The notes beneath the pieces were generated by a model. The model had not been told where the DNA came from. It searched no databases and saw only the letters and a program-made list of their open reading frames with translations. Shown in pieces: positions 17,608 through 26,640 of a stretch of DNA of 64,000 nt. The stretch comes from Rheinheimera sp. UJ63 (GTDB taxonomy: Bacteria > Pseudomonadota > Gammaproteobacteria > Enterobacterales > Alteromonadaceae): positions 62,001 to 126,000 of the forward strand of contig NZ_JAKGTQ010000005.1 in assembly GCF_021568285.1 (NCBI RefSeq), in the 5' to 3' direction. A program made the translations under genes and the position numbers. Positions within the stretch are counted from its first letter, which is position 1. The number at the start of each line of letters is the position of its first letter.

Positions 17608-18216
17608 ATGAACATTTTTGTAAAAAGCCTATTGAAAGGCTTGGTGATCATTTTACCCTTAGTGATCACCATTGAGATCTTACGCTGGCTGCTGCATACC
17701 ATCGAAAGCAGTTTAGCCCCGCTGTTTAAAATGGTTCTGCCGGGTGAATGGTACTTTCCAGGTTTAGCGATTGTCGGTTTTCTCTTAGTTTGTGTTGCAG
17801 TAGGGTTTAGCTCTCGCTGGCGTAGCCTAAATTGGCTGTGGCAATTACCCGGCAAAACGCTGATGAAATTGCCCGGTACCAAACAAATTTACGGCATGCT
17901 GCAAGATATTATTGATGTGATGTCGGGTAAAAACTTTAAAGATGGATCAGTGGTACTGGTTAAGCTGCCCTCATCCGAGATTGAGATGATTGGTATTGTC
18001 ACCAAACAAGGCGGCCAAGCCGATGACCGCATGTCGAGCTTAATGCAAGAAGAGCAATTAGCCGTCTTTTTACCGATGGCTTACAATGTGGGCGGTTATA
18101 CCATTATTGTACCGCGTAGCTGCACCCGAAAAATTGATATGAAACCCGCTGAAGCGCTACAACTGGTGTTAAGCGGGGGTATTGGCAGTGCCAAAGCACC
18201 GCCTAAGCCCGATTAA
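17608..18216 (+). CDS. DUF502 family membrane protein
   Basis: This 202-residue protein has two N-terminal transmembrane segments (about 6-26 with GLVIILPLVITIEIL, and about 50-70 with GLAIVGFLLVCVAVGF). A soluble domain follows with LPGTKQIYGMLQDIIDVMSG, FKDGSVVLVKLPSSEIEMIGIVT and PMAYNVGGYTIIVPR. This is the DUF502 layout. An upstream in-frame ATG would overlap DUF2891. ATG 17608, with AAGGAA before it, was chosen. The function is unknown; a membrane or envelope role is likely. Confidence 0.85.
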   Translation: MNIFVKSLLKGLVIILPLVITIEILRWLLHTIESSLAPLFKMVLPGEWYFPGLAIVGFLLVCVAVGFSSRWRSLNWLWQLPGKTLMKLPGTKQIYGMLQDIIDVMSGKNFKDGSVVLVKLPSSEIEMIGIVTKQGGQADDRMSSLMQEEQLAVFLPMAYNVGGYTIIVPRSCTRKIDMKPAEALQLVLSGGIGSAKAPPKPD

Positions 18217-18219
18217 ACG

Positions 18220-18843
18220 TTAATCGACTAGCATCCACAGCGCCACGCCGAACATCAGGCTGGCGCCAATGCGATTGAGATACTGCACCCGATTAGACCG
18301 TGTTAAAAACAATGCCAAGGCTTTACCGCCACTGGCATACAGCAGCATAGATAAAAACTCTAGCAACAAAATAATACTAATCAAAATAGCCAGTTGTGGC
18401 CAAAACGACAGCGAACTGTCGATAAACGGCGGTAATAACGCCATATGAAAAGCCCAGCCTTTCGGATTGGACACTGCGGTGATAAACCCCTGACTAAACA
18501 AGGCGCGGCGCGATAACAATTGCGGTACGGCGCCAGCACTGGGTAAAGCTAACTTGCCTTTAGCCCGCCACATTTGGATACCCACATAGCACAAATAAGC
18601 CGCGCCCAGCAGTTTGAACCATTGAAATAACGCCGGAAATTGCAACATGAGCGCGGCGACGCCTAGCACGGCCAATACCGCCACCAGCCCCACGCCTAAC
18701 ATTTCACCCCACATCATCCAAAAGGTGCGGCGCACGCCCTGACTCATACCTAGCGTCATTGCCAGCGTCATACACATACCCGGTGTGACCGACACAAACA
18801 AAAACGTCGGAATAAACGCACCCAGCAAAGCTAAATTAACCAT
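18220..18843 (-). CDS. LysE/RhtB-family amino-acid exporter
   Basis: This 207-residue membrane protein has about six hydrophobic segments. The family start FLFVSVTPGMCMTLAMTLGMSQG is followed by LLGAAYLCYVGIQMWR and FITAVSNPKGWAFHMALLPPFI. These are hallmarks of LysE/RhtB exporters of amino acids or related compounds. A longer frame begins at 18897. GAGGT five bases before ATG 18843 and alignment with the family N-terminus support the shorter start. Its 3' end nearly abuts DUF502 on the other strand. The substrate is unknown. Confidence 0.85.
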   Translation of the reverse strand: MVNLALLGAFIPTFLFVSVTPGMCMTLAMTLGMSQGVRRTFWMMWGEMLGVGLVAVLAVLGVAALMLQFPALFQWFKLLGAAYLCYVGIQMWRAKGKLALPSAGAVPQLLSRRALFSQGFITAVSNPKGWAFHMALLPPFIDSSLSFWPQLAILISIILLLEFLSMLLYASGGKALALFLTRSNRVQYLNRIGASLMFGVALWMLVD

Positions 18844-18953
18844 AGTGACCTCATCGCAGTAGGCGGCTATTTTGGCGATTAGTTGTGCACTCAGCAAGTG
18901 ACTTTAAACAGGAATTAGCGCCCTTCAGGTAGTTTGACGGTTTTATCAAAGCA

Positions 18954-18979
18954 AAAAAGCTGGATTACTCCAGCTTTTT
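18954..18979. terminator. Bidirectional terminator of the RND efflux operon
   Basis: AAAAAGCTGG and CCAGCTTTTT form a perfect 10-bp stem around a six-base loop, giving a T tract on either strand. It lies 25 bases after the outer-membrane factor stop codon on the minus strand. Confidence 0.85.
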
Positions 18980-19003
18980 AACTCAAAGCACGGCAAGCTG
19001 TAT

Positions 19004-20386
19004 TTATTGCAGCTGGATCGCACCACCAAAACTGCGGTAAATAGCCACTAAGCGACCAAAACTTTGTTGCTGCAGTTGCGCTAACTGATCGCGCGCGGAC
19101 AGCTGCTCGCGCTCGGCATCTAATAACGCTAAAAACTCACCGCTACCGGCATTGTAACGCTCACGCGCGATACGCAGCGCTTTATTGCTAGCTTGCCATT
19201 GCCGCTCAGTGCTCAGTTGCTGCTCACGGCTCAAATTGTAGCTTTGCAAGCTCAGTTGCATATCGGCAATGGCATTGAACACCTGCTGCTCAAACTGGGC
19301 TAAGGCCATAGTGGCATTGGCTTCAGCCACACGGATCCGCGCTTTCACCGAGCCTAAATCGGCAGCCTGCCAGCTTAGTGTGGGCGCTATCGCCCAGCTT
19401 TGATTATCGCTGCCCAACGAAAAACCCGGGCCAGATAAAAAGCCTAAAAAGCCCGATATCGACACATTCGGATACAAATCGGCGGTAGCCACGCCAATAT
19501 CGGCAGTTCTTGCCGCTAACTCGCGCTCAGCGCTGGCAACATCGGCGCGATAACGCAGATAATTTTCACCGGCGACCACGGCGACAGGCTCGGCCAACTC
19601 AGGCAGTTTCGGTACAGAGCCTAAGTTAAGTTTGCCGGGTTGTTGCGCTAATAACGCTGATAAAGTGGCATCGGCAGTTAACAAAGCCACCCGAAACGCA
19701 GGCACCGCGGCTTGCACCTGATGATATTGCACCTCAATTTGCGCTAACTCTAATTCAGACGCTAAACCGGCCTCAAGCCGAGCCAGCACGATGTCACGAC
19801 TTTGCTGCAAATTCTGCAAATTTTGCTCTGCCACTAATAACCGCAGCTGAGCACCGCGATATTCACCATAGCTGGTGGCAACTTGGCTAATCAGCTGTAC
19901 TTGCGCATCATGCCACAAGATATCGGCTTGCTCTGCCGCCGCGGTTGCCGCTTCGGTGGCCCGCCGTAGCTTACCAAATAAGTCGATATCCCAACTTAGG
20001 CTAGCGCCATTGCTAAAGCCACGGGTAATGACACCGTCATCGCTGCTCGACACTGTGCCATTTTCAGTTGCTTGATAACCGCTCGCTAAACTCCCCTTGG
20101 GCAAGCTATTATTTTGCGTGTCACGAAATACCGCATAGGCGCGGTCAACGTTAGCGCGGGCTTGCACTAAGGTGCGGTTCTCCACTAAAGCACGGCTAAT
20201 TAAGCGGTTTAACGTGGCATCATCGAACGCTAGCCACCAGCTTTGAGCTTGCTCTGCTTGTTGATAAGGGCTATCAAAGTTAATGGTGGCTACCTGAGTC
20301 GGTTGCTGATAATCGGGTCCCACCGCGCAGGCACTTAACGCAGCGACCAGTATTGCCACCGTTGATAGCTTAAACATGTTAGGCAT
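19004..20386 (-). CDS. RND efflux outer-membrane factor (NodT/OprM type)
   Basis: This 460-residue lipoprotein has a signal ending in LSAC and the mature start AVGPDYQQP, the hallmark of NodT/OprM channels. Two similar halves contain long helices (QARANVDRAYAVFRD, then RIRVAEANATMALAQFEQQ). FLALLDAEREQLSARDQLAQ is close to the end. It forms the TolC-like exit duct for the pump encoded upstream. ATG 20386 overlaps the RND permease stop by eight bases and has GGAGG at good spacing, so translation is coupled. Confidence 0.92.
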   Translation of the reverse strand: MPNMFKLSTVAILVAALSACAVGPDYQQPTQVATINFDSPYQQAEQAQSWWLAFDDATLNRLISRALVENRTLVQARANVDRAYAVFRDTQNNSLPKGSLASGYQATENGTVSSSDDGVITRGFSNGASLSWDIDLFGKLRRATEAATAAAEQADILWHDAQVQLISQVATSYGEYRGAQLRLLVAEQNLQNLQQSRDIVLARLEAGLASELELAQIEVQYHQVQAAVPAFRVALLTADATLSALLAQQPGKLNLGSVPKLPELAEPVAVVAGENYLRYRADVASAERELAARTADIGVATADLYPNVSISGFLGFLSGPGFSLGSDNQSWAIAPTLSWQAADLGSVKARIRVAEANATMALAQFEQQVFNAIADMQLSLQSYNLSREQQLSTERQWQASNKALRIARERYNAGSGEFLALLDAEREQLSARDQLAQLQQQSFGRLVAIYRSFGGAIQLQ

Positions 20387-23300
20387 CAGAAGCCTCCACA
20401 GTCGAGTTTTGTTGCACTGGCGTCGCGGCGCGTTTTTGCTGTTGCCGACTGGCCAGTAAATAATAAAACAACGGGGTTAAAATTAAGCCGAAAATAGTGA
20501 CACCAATCATGCCGGCAAAGACCGCTACGCCCATCGCTTGGCGCATTTCTGCACCGGCACCACTGGAGAACACCATCGGTACTACGCCCATAATAAAGGC
20601 AATAGACGTCATTAAAATCGGTCTTAAACGTAAGCGACCGGCCTCTAAAATGGCCTCTAAAGCTGTCATGCCTTGGTCTTGCAACTCTTTCGCAAACTCG
20701 ACGATAAGAATGGCATTCTTCGTTGCCAAGCCCACCAACACAATTAAACCGATTTGCGTAAAGATATTGTTATCACCGCCGTATAACAGCACACCACTTA
20801 ACGCCGATAATAAGGTCATTGGAATGATCAGGATAATCGCCAGTGGCAAGCTTAAGCTTTCGTACTGCGCCGCTAACACCATAAACACCAGCAAAATCAC
20901 TAACGGGTAGATAAACATACCCGCATTACCGGCTAAAATTTGCTGGTAGGTCAGTTCAGTCCACTCGTAAGTCATGCCATTGGGTAGCGTTTCTGCCAAG
21001 ATTTTCTCAATAGCCGCTTGCGCTTCACCACTGCTAAAACCGGGCGCCGCACCACCATTTAACTCTGCCGTGGTAAAACCGTTGTAGTGCATCACGCGAT
21101 CAGGGCCGGCGGTATCGGTTACCGTGATAAAAGAACCAAGTGGGATCATCTCCCCCTGGGCATTCGGTACTTTTAACTGGCTGATTTGTTCTGGCGTTTG
21201 TCTAAACTTTTGATCAGCTTGCATATTCACCTGATAGGTGCGACCAAACTGGTTAAAGTCATTGACATAAACCGAGCCCATATACGCCTGCAGCGTTTGA
21301 AACACCGTATCCAACGAAACTTGCTGTTGTTTCGCTTTGGTGCGATCAATATCTAAATCTAGCTGCGGTACATTAACCTGATAACTTGAAAACACCCCAG
21401 CAAGTTCAGGTGTCTGCCACGCTTTCATCATTACCTGCATGGTCACGTTGTACAGCTCTTCATAACCATAATTAGCACGGTCTTGAATTTGCAATCTAAA
21501 GCCGCCAATGGTGCCTAAACCTTGTACTGGCGGTGGCGGGAAAATAGCGATGTAAGCATCTTCAATACCAGCAAATTTTTGGTTTAAGGCCGCAGCGATG
21601 GCATTAGCGGATAACGCTGGATCTTGACGCTCGTCAAAGCTGTCTAACGGGGTAAAGACCACACCACTGTTCGGGCTATTGGTAAAGCCATTGATGCTCA
21701 GTCCTGGAAAGGCCACCGAATTAGCCACACCTGGCTGTGCTAAGGCGATCCGTGACATTTCTTTCACCACTGCTTCGGTACGCTCAAGTGAAGCGGCATC
21801 CGGTAGCTGCGCAAAAGCAACTAAATACTGTTTATCTTGCCCTGGTACATAACCGGTTGGCGTAGTGGCAAACTGCAAGCCGGTTAAACCGACCAAGGCA
21901 ACATACAGCAACATCACAATGGCACCAAAACGAATGATTTTTTGCACCAAATAACCATAGCCATTCGACAACCGCGTAAAGAAACGGTTAAACGGTGCAA
22001 ACAACCAACCGCCTAACAGTTTGTCCATACCACGGGTTAGCGCATCTTTTTTCTCGCCATGCCCTTTTAACAAAAGGGCCGACAATGCCGGGCTCAACGT
22101 TAACGAGTTAATCGCCGAAATAAAGGTAGAGATCGTAATCGTTAGCGCGAATTGCTTATAAAACTGCCCGGTTAAACCCGACATAAACGCCGTTGGAATA
22201 AACACGGCCGCTAATACCAAAGTGGTGGCCACGATAGGCCCCGTGACTTCTTTCATGGCTTTTTGTGTAGCCGCTACCGGTGATAAACCTTCGCTGATAT
22301 TACGCTCAACGTTTTCGACCACCACAATGGCATCATCAACCACGATACCAATTGCTAACACTAAGCCAAATAACGATAAGGCATTTAATGAGAAACCCAT
22401 TAAGTGCATAAAGGCAAAAGTACCCACTAAAGACACCGGCACAGCCACCAGCGGAATAATAGACGCGCGCCATGTTTGTAAAAACAGCACCACCACTAAC
22501 ACCACCAGCAATACGGCTTCAAGTAAGGTTTTTACAACGGCTTCAATTGAGCCCCGCACGAAAACCGTCGGATCGTAAACGATGTCGTAACTAAGCCCAT
22601 CCGGAAAGCTTTTGCTTAAGCTTTGCATGGTGCTACGTACATCATTAGAGATTTGAATGGCGTTTGAACCTGACGCTTGGAAAATCGGTAAAGCAACCGC
22701 ATCTTTATTATCTAACAAGGAACGCAGTGCATAGGTAGATGCACCCAATTCGACCCGTGCGACATCTTTTAAGCGGCTGATTTCACCGCGCTCGCCCACT
22801 TTGATAATAATGTCTTCAAACTCTGCCTCCGTGGTTAAACGGCCTTTCACATTGATCAATAATTGAAAATCGGCATCGCCACTGGGTTGTGCGCCCAAAC
22901 TACCGGCAGCGGCTTGTTGGTTTTGCTCACGAATGGCACTGGCAATTTGGCTTGGCGATAACCCTAAGGCCGCAACCTTACTCGGATCTAACCAGATACG
23001 CATGCTGTAATCACCCGCACCAAATACCCGTACCGCGCCAACACCTTCAATACGCGCTAATTCATCTTTAACATTTAGCGCAGCATAATTAGATAAATAC
23101 AGCATGTCGTAACGATCGTCTGGTGACGTTAAATGCACCACCATGGTGAGATCGGGTGACGATTTCTCTGTGACAATGCCCAGCCGCTGCACTTCTTGCG
23201 GCAGTCTTGGCATAGCGCGATCAACCCGCGCTTGCACCTGACTTTGCGCTAAATCGACGTTGGTACCAATGGCAAAGGTAATGGTTAAGGTCATGCGGCC

Positions 23301-23558
23301 ATCCGAGGTGGCTTGCGATGACATATACAACATATCTTCAACACCGTTGATTTCCTGCTCTAACGGCGAGGCAACGGTTTCAGCAATCACTTTAGGGTTG
23401 GCACCCGGATAATTTGCGGTGACCACCACAGTGGGTGGCACCACTTCTGGATATTCCGTTACCGGCAGTTGCCAAACCGCAATGGCACCACTGATAAAAA
23501 ACAGTAATGAAATAACGGCAGCAAAGATCGGCCGTTTGATAAAAAATTGAGAAAACAT
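20379..23558 (-). CDS. RND multidrug efflux permease (HAE1/MexF-AcrB type)
   Basis: This 1059-residue inner-membrane permease begins MFSQFFIKRPIFAAVISLLF. Duplicated porter and transmembrane halves are visible: PTVVVTANYPGANP and QVQARVDRAMPRLP early, then VLAIGIVVDDAIVVVENVER with the two Asp residues of the proton relay in TM4. VLVGLATKNAILIVEFAKEL follows in TM10 with its Lys. It exchanges protons for hydrophobic compounds and works with the adaptor and channel genes on either side. Regulation by the divergent TetR gene is expected. The sequence is closest in feel to MexF/BpeF-type pumps; the substrate is inferred only as multidrug. Confidence 0.93.
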   Translation of the reverse strand: MFSQFFIKRPIFAAVISLLFFISGAIAVWQLPVTEYPEVVPPTVVVTANYPGANPKVIAETVASPLEQEINGVEDMLYMSSQATSDGRMTLTITFAIGTNVDLAQSQVQARVDRAMPRLPQEVQRLGIVTEKSSPDLTMVVHLTSPDDRYDMLYLSNYAALNVKDELARIEGVGAVRVFGAGDYSMRIWLDPSKVAALGLSPSQIASAIREQNQQAAAGSLGAQPSGDADFQLLINVKGRLTTEAEFEDIIIKVGERGEISRLKDVARVELGASTYALRSLLDNKDAVALPIFQASGSNAIQISNDVRSTMQSLSKSFPDGLSYDIVYDPTVFVRGSIEAVVKTLLEAVLLVVLVVVLFLQTWRASIIPLVAVPVSLVGTFAFMHLMGFSLNALSLFGLVLAIGIVVDDAIVVVENVERNISEGLSPVAATQKAMKEVTGPIVATTLVLAAVFIPTAFMSGLTGQFYKQFALTITISTFISAINSLTLSPALSALLLKGHGEKKDALTRGMDKLLGGWLFAPFNRFFTRLSNGYGYLVQKIIRFGAIVMLLYVALVGLTGLQFATTPTGYVPGQDKQYLVAFAQLPDAASLERTEAVVKEMSRIALAQPGVANSVAFPGLSINGFTNSPNSGVVFTPLDSFDERQDPALSANAIAAALNQKFAGIEDAYIAIFPPPPVQGLGTIGGFRLQIQDRANYGYEELYNVTMQVMMKAWQTPELAGVFSSYQVNVPQLDLDIDRTKAKQQQVSLDTVFQTLQAYMGSVYVNDFNQFGRTYQVNMQADQKFRQTPEQISQLKVPNAQGEMIPLGSFITVTDTAGPDRVMHYNGFTTAELNGGAAPGFSSGEAQAAIEKILAETLPNGMTYEWTELTYQQILAGNAGMFIYPLVILLVFMVLAAQYESLSLPLAIILIIPMTLLSALSGVLLYGGDNNIFTQIGLIVLVGLATKNAILIVEFAKELQDQGMTALEAILEAGRLRLRPILMTSIAFIMGVVPMVFSSGAGAEMRQAMGVAVFAGMIGVTIFGLILTPLFYYLLASRQQQKRAATPVQQNSTVEASDA

Positions 23559-23568
23559 CGAAGAGCCC

Positions 23569-24813
23569 TTAACCTTGAGTCGCGCTGTGTGCGGCTTGTG
23601 CTGTTAAGGCGGCGTGGCTTTGCTCAAGCAGTTGCTGTGCCTGACGAATTTGCGTTAGCTGCGTTTCATTTGCCATCTCCACCATTTTCGGTGAAATTTG
23701 CATATTCGGCCGTACCCGCTGCAAACCATTGACCACAATCTTATCGCTAGGGGCTAAGCCCGCTTTAACAATGCGCAAATCATTGATTTTTTCCCCTAAA
23801 GTCACGGCGCGATATTCCAGTTGATTATTGGCATTCACCACCAATACAAACTTATTATTCAAATCCGTACCAATGGCTTTTTCATCAATTAACACGCCGT
23901 CATAGCTGTTGCTGCCAACGAGCTTTAAACGGGCAAATAAACCGGGTAATAAATGGTTATCTTGATTAGCAAAACTGGCGCGAAGACGAATCGTGCCAGT
24001 GTGTTGATTTACACTGTTATCCACAAAATCGATCTGACCGATATGTTGATAATCTGTATCGTTAGCCAGCGCCATATAAACTGGGTTGCCCGTTGCATCA
24101 CGGGTATCGGCGCGTTTTCCTTCGTTGCTTAGGCGGGCGTATTTTAAATAGCTTTGCTCGTCTACATCGAAATAGGCATACATTTTGTCAGTCGAGACTA
24201 AATTGGTCAGTTCAGTTTGCCCAGCGGTCACAAAGTTACCGGCTGTCACCATCGCATAAGACACTCGGCCACTAATAGGGGCCGTTACGCGGGTATAACT
24301 TAAATCTAATTCTGCGCGCTGTAAGGCGGCTTTCACGGCAGCGACAGTGGCCGCTGTTTGTTGTTGCCGTGCTAAGCGGCTGTCGAGTGCTTCAGTAGAA
24401 ATAGCTTGCTGTTTGCTTAACCTTTCGCCGCGCCGAAATTCACTTTCAGCTAAGCTGGCCGCGCTTTCGGCATTTTGTAATTCGGCTTTTAAACGCGCGA
24501 CATCTGCGGTAAACGGGCGAGGATCGATTTGCAGCAGTAAATCCCCTTGACGCACCAAAGCGCCCTCGTTGAAATGCACCTGTTCGATATAACCGGATAC
24601 ACGAGGCACCAGCTTCACGGTTTGCGGAGCCTGCAAACGGCCCGTAAATTCGTCCCATTCGGTGATACGCTCAGCAACAACCTGTGCCACACTCACTTCA
24701 GGAGCAGCAGGCGCCGTAGCTTGCTCAGCGGCTTCCGGGTTGCCACAAGCGGACAGCGCTAATGCCGCAACGCTGGCTAACATTAAAATTCTCACCTGTT
24801 TGAAACTACTCAT
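23569..24813 (-). CDS. RND periplasmic adaptor lipoprotein (AcrA/MexE type)
   Basis: This 414-residue adaptor has the lipobox LSAC and a lipoyl domain (VSGYIEQVHFNEGALVRQGDLLLQIDPRPF). A helical hairpin (ELQNAESAASLAESEFRR) and the second lipoyl half (LDLSYTRVTAPISGRVSYAMVTAGNFV) follow. It links the permease to the outer-membrane channel. A GTG at 24828 is in frame, but ATG 24813 behind GGAG was preferred. It is the first gene of the operon; its promoter carries a TetR operator copy just downstream of the -10. Confidence 0.92.
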   Translation of the reverse strand: MSSFKQVRILMLASVAALALSACGNPEAAEQATAPAAPEVSVAQVVAERITEWDEFTGRLQAPQTVKLVPRVSGYIEQVHFNEGALVRQGDLLLQIDPRPFTADVARLKAELQNAESAASLAESEFRRGERLSKQQAISTEALDSRLARQQQTAATVAAVKAALQRAELDLSYTRVTAPISGRVSYAMVTAGNFVTAGQTELTNLVSTDKMYAYFDVDEQSYLKYARLSNEGKRADTRDATGNPVYMALANDTDYQHIGQIDFVDNSVNQHTGTIRLRASFANQDNHLLPGLFARLKLVGSNSYDGVLIDEKAIGTDLNNKFVLVVNANNQLEYRAVTLGEKINDLRIVKAGLAPSDKIVVNGLQRVRPNMQISPKMVEMANETQLTQIRQAQQLLEQSHAALTAQAAHSATQG

Positions 24814-24864
24814 GACGCACGTCTCCACTTTGTTGCGTAATTTGCATTTAATCTGCTTGTTTTG

Positions 24865-24876
24865 TACCGGTCGGTA
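24865..24876. promoter_or_regulatory. TetR operator copy 1 (TACC-N4-GGTA)
   Basis: TACCGGTCGGTA is one of three copies of TACC-N4-GGTA (in each, N4 ends in C) in the divergent region. It directly follows the -10 box of the efflux operon promoter, where a bound repressor would block initiation. Confidence 0.7.
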
Positions 24877-24904
24877 AATATATAGATTTATCTCTTACTG
24901 TCAA
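24877..24904 (-). promoter_or_regulatory. Promoter of the RND efflux operon
   Basis: On the minus strand TTGACA (24899-24904) and TATATT (24877-24882) are separated by 16 bases, a near-consensus sigma-70 promoter. It points into the adaptor gene and is flanked by two operator copies. Confidence 0.7.
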
Positions 24905-24913
24905 TCTATTTTG

Positions 24914-24925
24914 TACCAAGCGGTA
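24914..24925. promoter_or_regulatory. TetR operator copy 2
   Basis: TACCAAGCGGTA matches the other copies in both half-sites. It lies just upstream of the -35 box of the efflux promoter, 49 bases from copy 1. Confidence 0.65.
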
Positions 24926-24986
24926 AATATAATAAGTTTGCCTTTAGAACGATTCGTTATAAGCGTTAGCTGGGGGTCAGGTTTTA

Positions 24987-24998
24987 TACCTAGCGGTA
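24987..24998. promoter_or_regulatory. TetR operator copy 3
   Basis: TACCTAGCGGTA is the third copy, 73 bases from copy 2 and 68 bases before the tetR start. It is nearest to the regulator gene and suggests autoregulation. Confidence 0.65.
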
Positions 24999-25066
24999 TA
25001 TAACCCTTGCTGGACATGGGGCGATTTGCTGTTTACTATATAAACACTATTTTCAGGAGCAGAGCC

Positions 25067-25675
25067 ATGACCGTAACAAGTTGCCCACAAAGTGTCGGCC
25101 GCCCCCGCGCCTTTGATACAGATACCGCGCTTGAGAAGGCTCTAGAGGTTTTCTGGCGCAGAGGATACGATGGCACTTCATTAGCCGATCTCACCGAAGC
25201 CATGGGAATTAACAAACCCAGCTTGTATGCCGCTTTTGGTAATAAAGAACAGCTTTTTTTAAAAGCCATTGAGCTTTATGAAAGCCGCCCTTGCTCGTTT
25301 TTTTTACCGGCACTAGAAAAACCCACTGCCTATCAAGTAGCCGAACATATGCTTTATGGTGCGGCGAATAATATGGCCGACAAAACACAACCCCAAGGTT
25401 GTTTTGTGGTGCAAGGCGCCTTGTCTTGCAGCGAAGCGGCATCGGCCGTAAAAGCGGCATTAATTAATCGCCGGTTGGCCGGTGAACAAAAACTGCATGA
25501 ACGCTTTGCTCAGGCCAAAATAGCGGGCGATCTTCCGGCACATGTTGATGCAGAAGTGTTGTCACGCTTTATGGGAACCGTGTTACAAGGCATGGCGATT
25601 CAAGCCAATAATGGCGCCACAGCAGAGCAACTGCAGCAAATTGCGGAAATGACGCTGCAGGCCTTTCCACGCTAA
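25067..25675 (+). CDS. TetR-family repressor of the efflux operon
   Basis: This 202-residue TetR protein has the DNA-binding domain at about residues 10-58 (GRPRAFDTDTALEKALEVFW, GYDGTSLADLTEAMGINKPSLYAAFGNKEQLF). A C-terminal ligand/dimer domain contains CFVVQGALSCSEA. A longer frame from 25007 lacks a ribosome-binding site. ATG 25067 has AGGAG upstream. It is divergent from the efflux operon, and the three TACC-N4-GGTA palindromes between them are its likely sites. By general knowledge of the family it should repress until a pump substrate binds. Confidence 0.9.
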   Translation: MTVTSCPQSVGRPRAFDTDTALEKALEVFWRRGYDGTSLADLTEAMGINKPSLYAAFGNKEQLFLKAIELYESRPCSFFLPALEKPTAYQVAEHMLYGAANNMADKTQPQGCFVVQGALSCSEAASAVKAALINRRLAGEQKLHERFAQAKIAGDLPAHVDAEVLSRFMGTVLQGMAIQANNGATAEQLQQIAEMTLQAFPR

Positions 25676-25747
25676 GTTTTACCTGCATTTTTTGCGGCTG
25701 AATATTCGGTGGCTTAGCCTACTTGGCGAGGCAATATTTCACCTGCG

Positions 25748-26075
25748 GTGAGATACTTTCTTTTGCGTCTGCAAGCTTCGGGGACAGATACCAAAACCTA
25801 AAACCCTTAACGTTTTCGCCGTTGGCGAGATACTTTCTTTTGCGTCGCCAAAAGAAAGTATCCAAAGAAAATGCGACCCCACTTCCGCTCGAAAGCCCAA
25901 CTGCTCATGCGTTGCCCAAGGCGAAAACGTAACTCGCGCTATGCTTCGTCGCCGCACTCAAACACCCGTTTTCTTAAAACCTTGGCCAACGATGATCAGT
26001 CGGCTCGCTCTAAGGGGACTAAAATCTAAAGCGGTATGCGCTAAGCTGCAAATGCCGTCTTTTATCCAAAATCGT
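25748..26075. repeat. Interspersed hairpin repeat, copy A
   Basis: This unit of about 300 bases recurs at 26.7 and 28.5 kb in the same orientation and, diverged and inverted, at 27.1 and 28.9 kb. Its core is a hairpin: GATACTTTCTTTTG (25829-25842), six-base loop, CAAAAGAAAGTATC (25849-25862). A partial extra copy of the left arm lies at 25750-25766. Short reading frames inside it shift between copies, so it looks non-coding. It fills the 636-base gap between tetR and the next small gene. No transposase is present; a non-autonomous element is inferred. Confidence 0.8.
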
Positions 26076-26312
26076 TTTGGTCGTCATTTATGCAACTCAT
26101 GTTTAGAGTTCAGAGAAAAAGCATTTCAAAATTAACCACTGTAAATTAATTGTTTCATCAAAAAGAAAATTCCATTAGCATCAGCTATACCAAAAACTAA
26201 GTGAATCGTCACGTTCAACTGGCGTTTATCCGTCACTGTATAACGTGTCGGATAAAACACTTAAGCGCTATGTAAAAGTTGAGTTTTTCTAATCATCCAG
26301 GAGAGAATTTTA

Positions 26313-26576
26313 ATGGACTTTCATTCAAGCAATATAGGTTCAGAGCACTTAATGACTTTTAGTCTGACTTGGAGCTTATTGCCAATTATAGCGACCATTT
26401 TAGTGCATATTGCGTTTAGTGCGGCAGTATTCAATGACGCCAAAAGGCTACAAAGTAAGCATGATTCTTTGGCCTTTGTAAACTCGTGGATTTGGTCTTT
26501 AGCCGTTTTAGTTGGTGGTGTATTTGTTGCTTTAGCCTATTGGATTATTCACCATTCAACAATTGCTAAGCATTAA
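26313..26576 (+). CDS. Small two-helix membrane protein
   Basis: This 87-residue frame has AGGAGAGAA nine bases before the ATG. Two hydrophobic segments are visible: about 20-42 (WSLLPIIATILVHIAFSAAVF) and about 58-80 (WIWSLAVLVGGVFVALAYWII). A short charged link (NDAKRLQSKHDS) joins them. The family was not recognised with confidence. The good ribosome-binding site and membrane pattern support a real gene. It stands between two repeat copies. Confidence 0.6.
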   Translation: MDFHSSNIGSEHLMTFSLTWSLLPIIATILVHIAFSAAVFNDAKRLQSKHDSLAFVNSWIWSLAVLVGGVFVALAYWIIHHSTIAKH

Positions 26577-26580
26577 AGAT

Positions 26581-26640
26581 AACATGTTTGGAGTAAGAGA
26601 CTTGTAACATGTTTGGGGTCAAAGACTGAGCATTTAAGGC
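26581..26640 (+). repeat. Direct repeat with GGGGTCAAAGACTRAGCATT-like motif
   Basis: AACATGTTTGG plus a GAGTAAGAGAC-like tail occurs twice (from 26581 and from 26606). The second copy continues as GGGGTCAAAGACTGAGCATT. Related versions occur at 27244-27270, 27745-27765 and 28830-28854, so the motif recurs at the edges of the interspersed repeats and before the toxin gene. It may mark the element ends. Confidence 0.5.

Noticed and set aside
20497-20910. 137-codon plus-strand frame
   Set aside because: Antisense to the 3' part of the RND permease, whose transmembrane motifs are clear there.
25941-26135. 64-codon plus-strand frame
   Set aside because: It starts inside hairpin repeat copy A and has no ribosome-binding site; other copies do not keep it.
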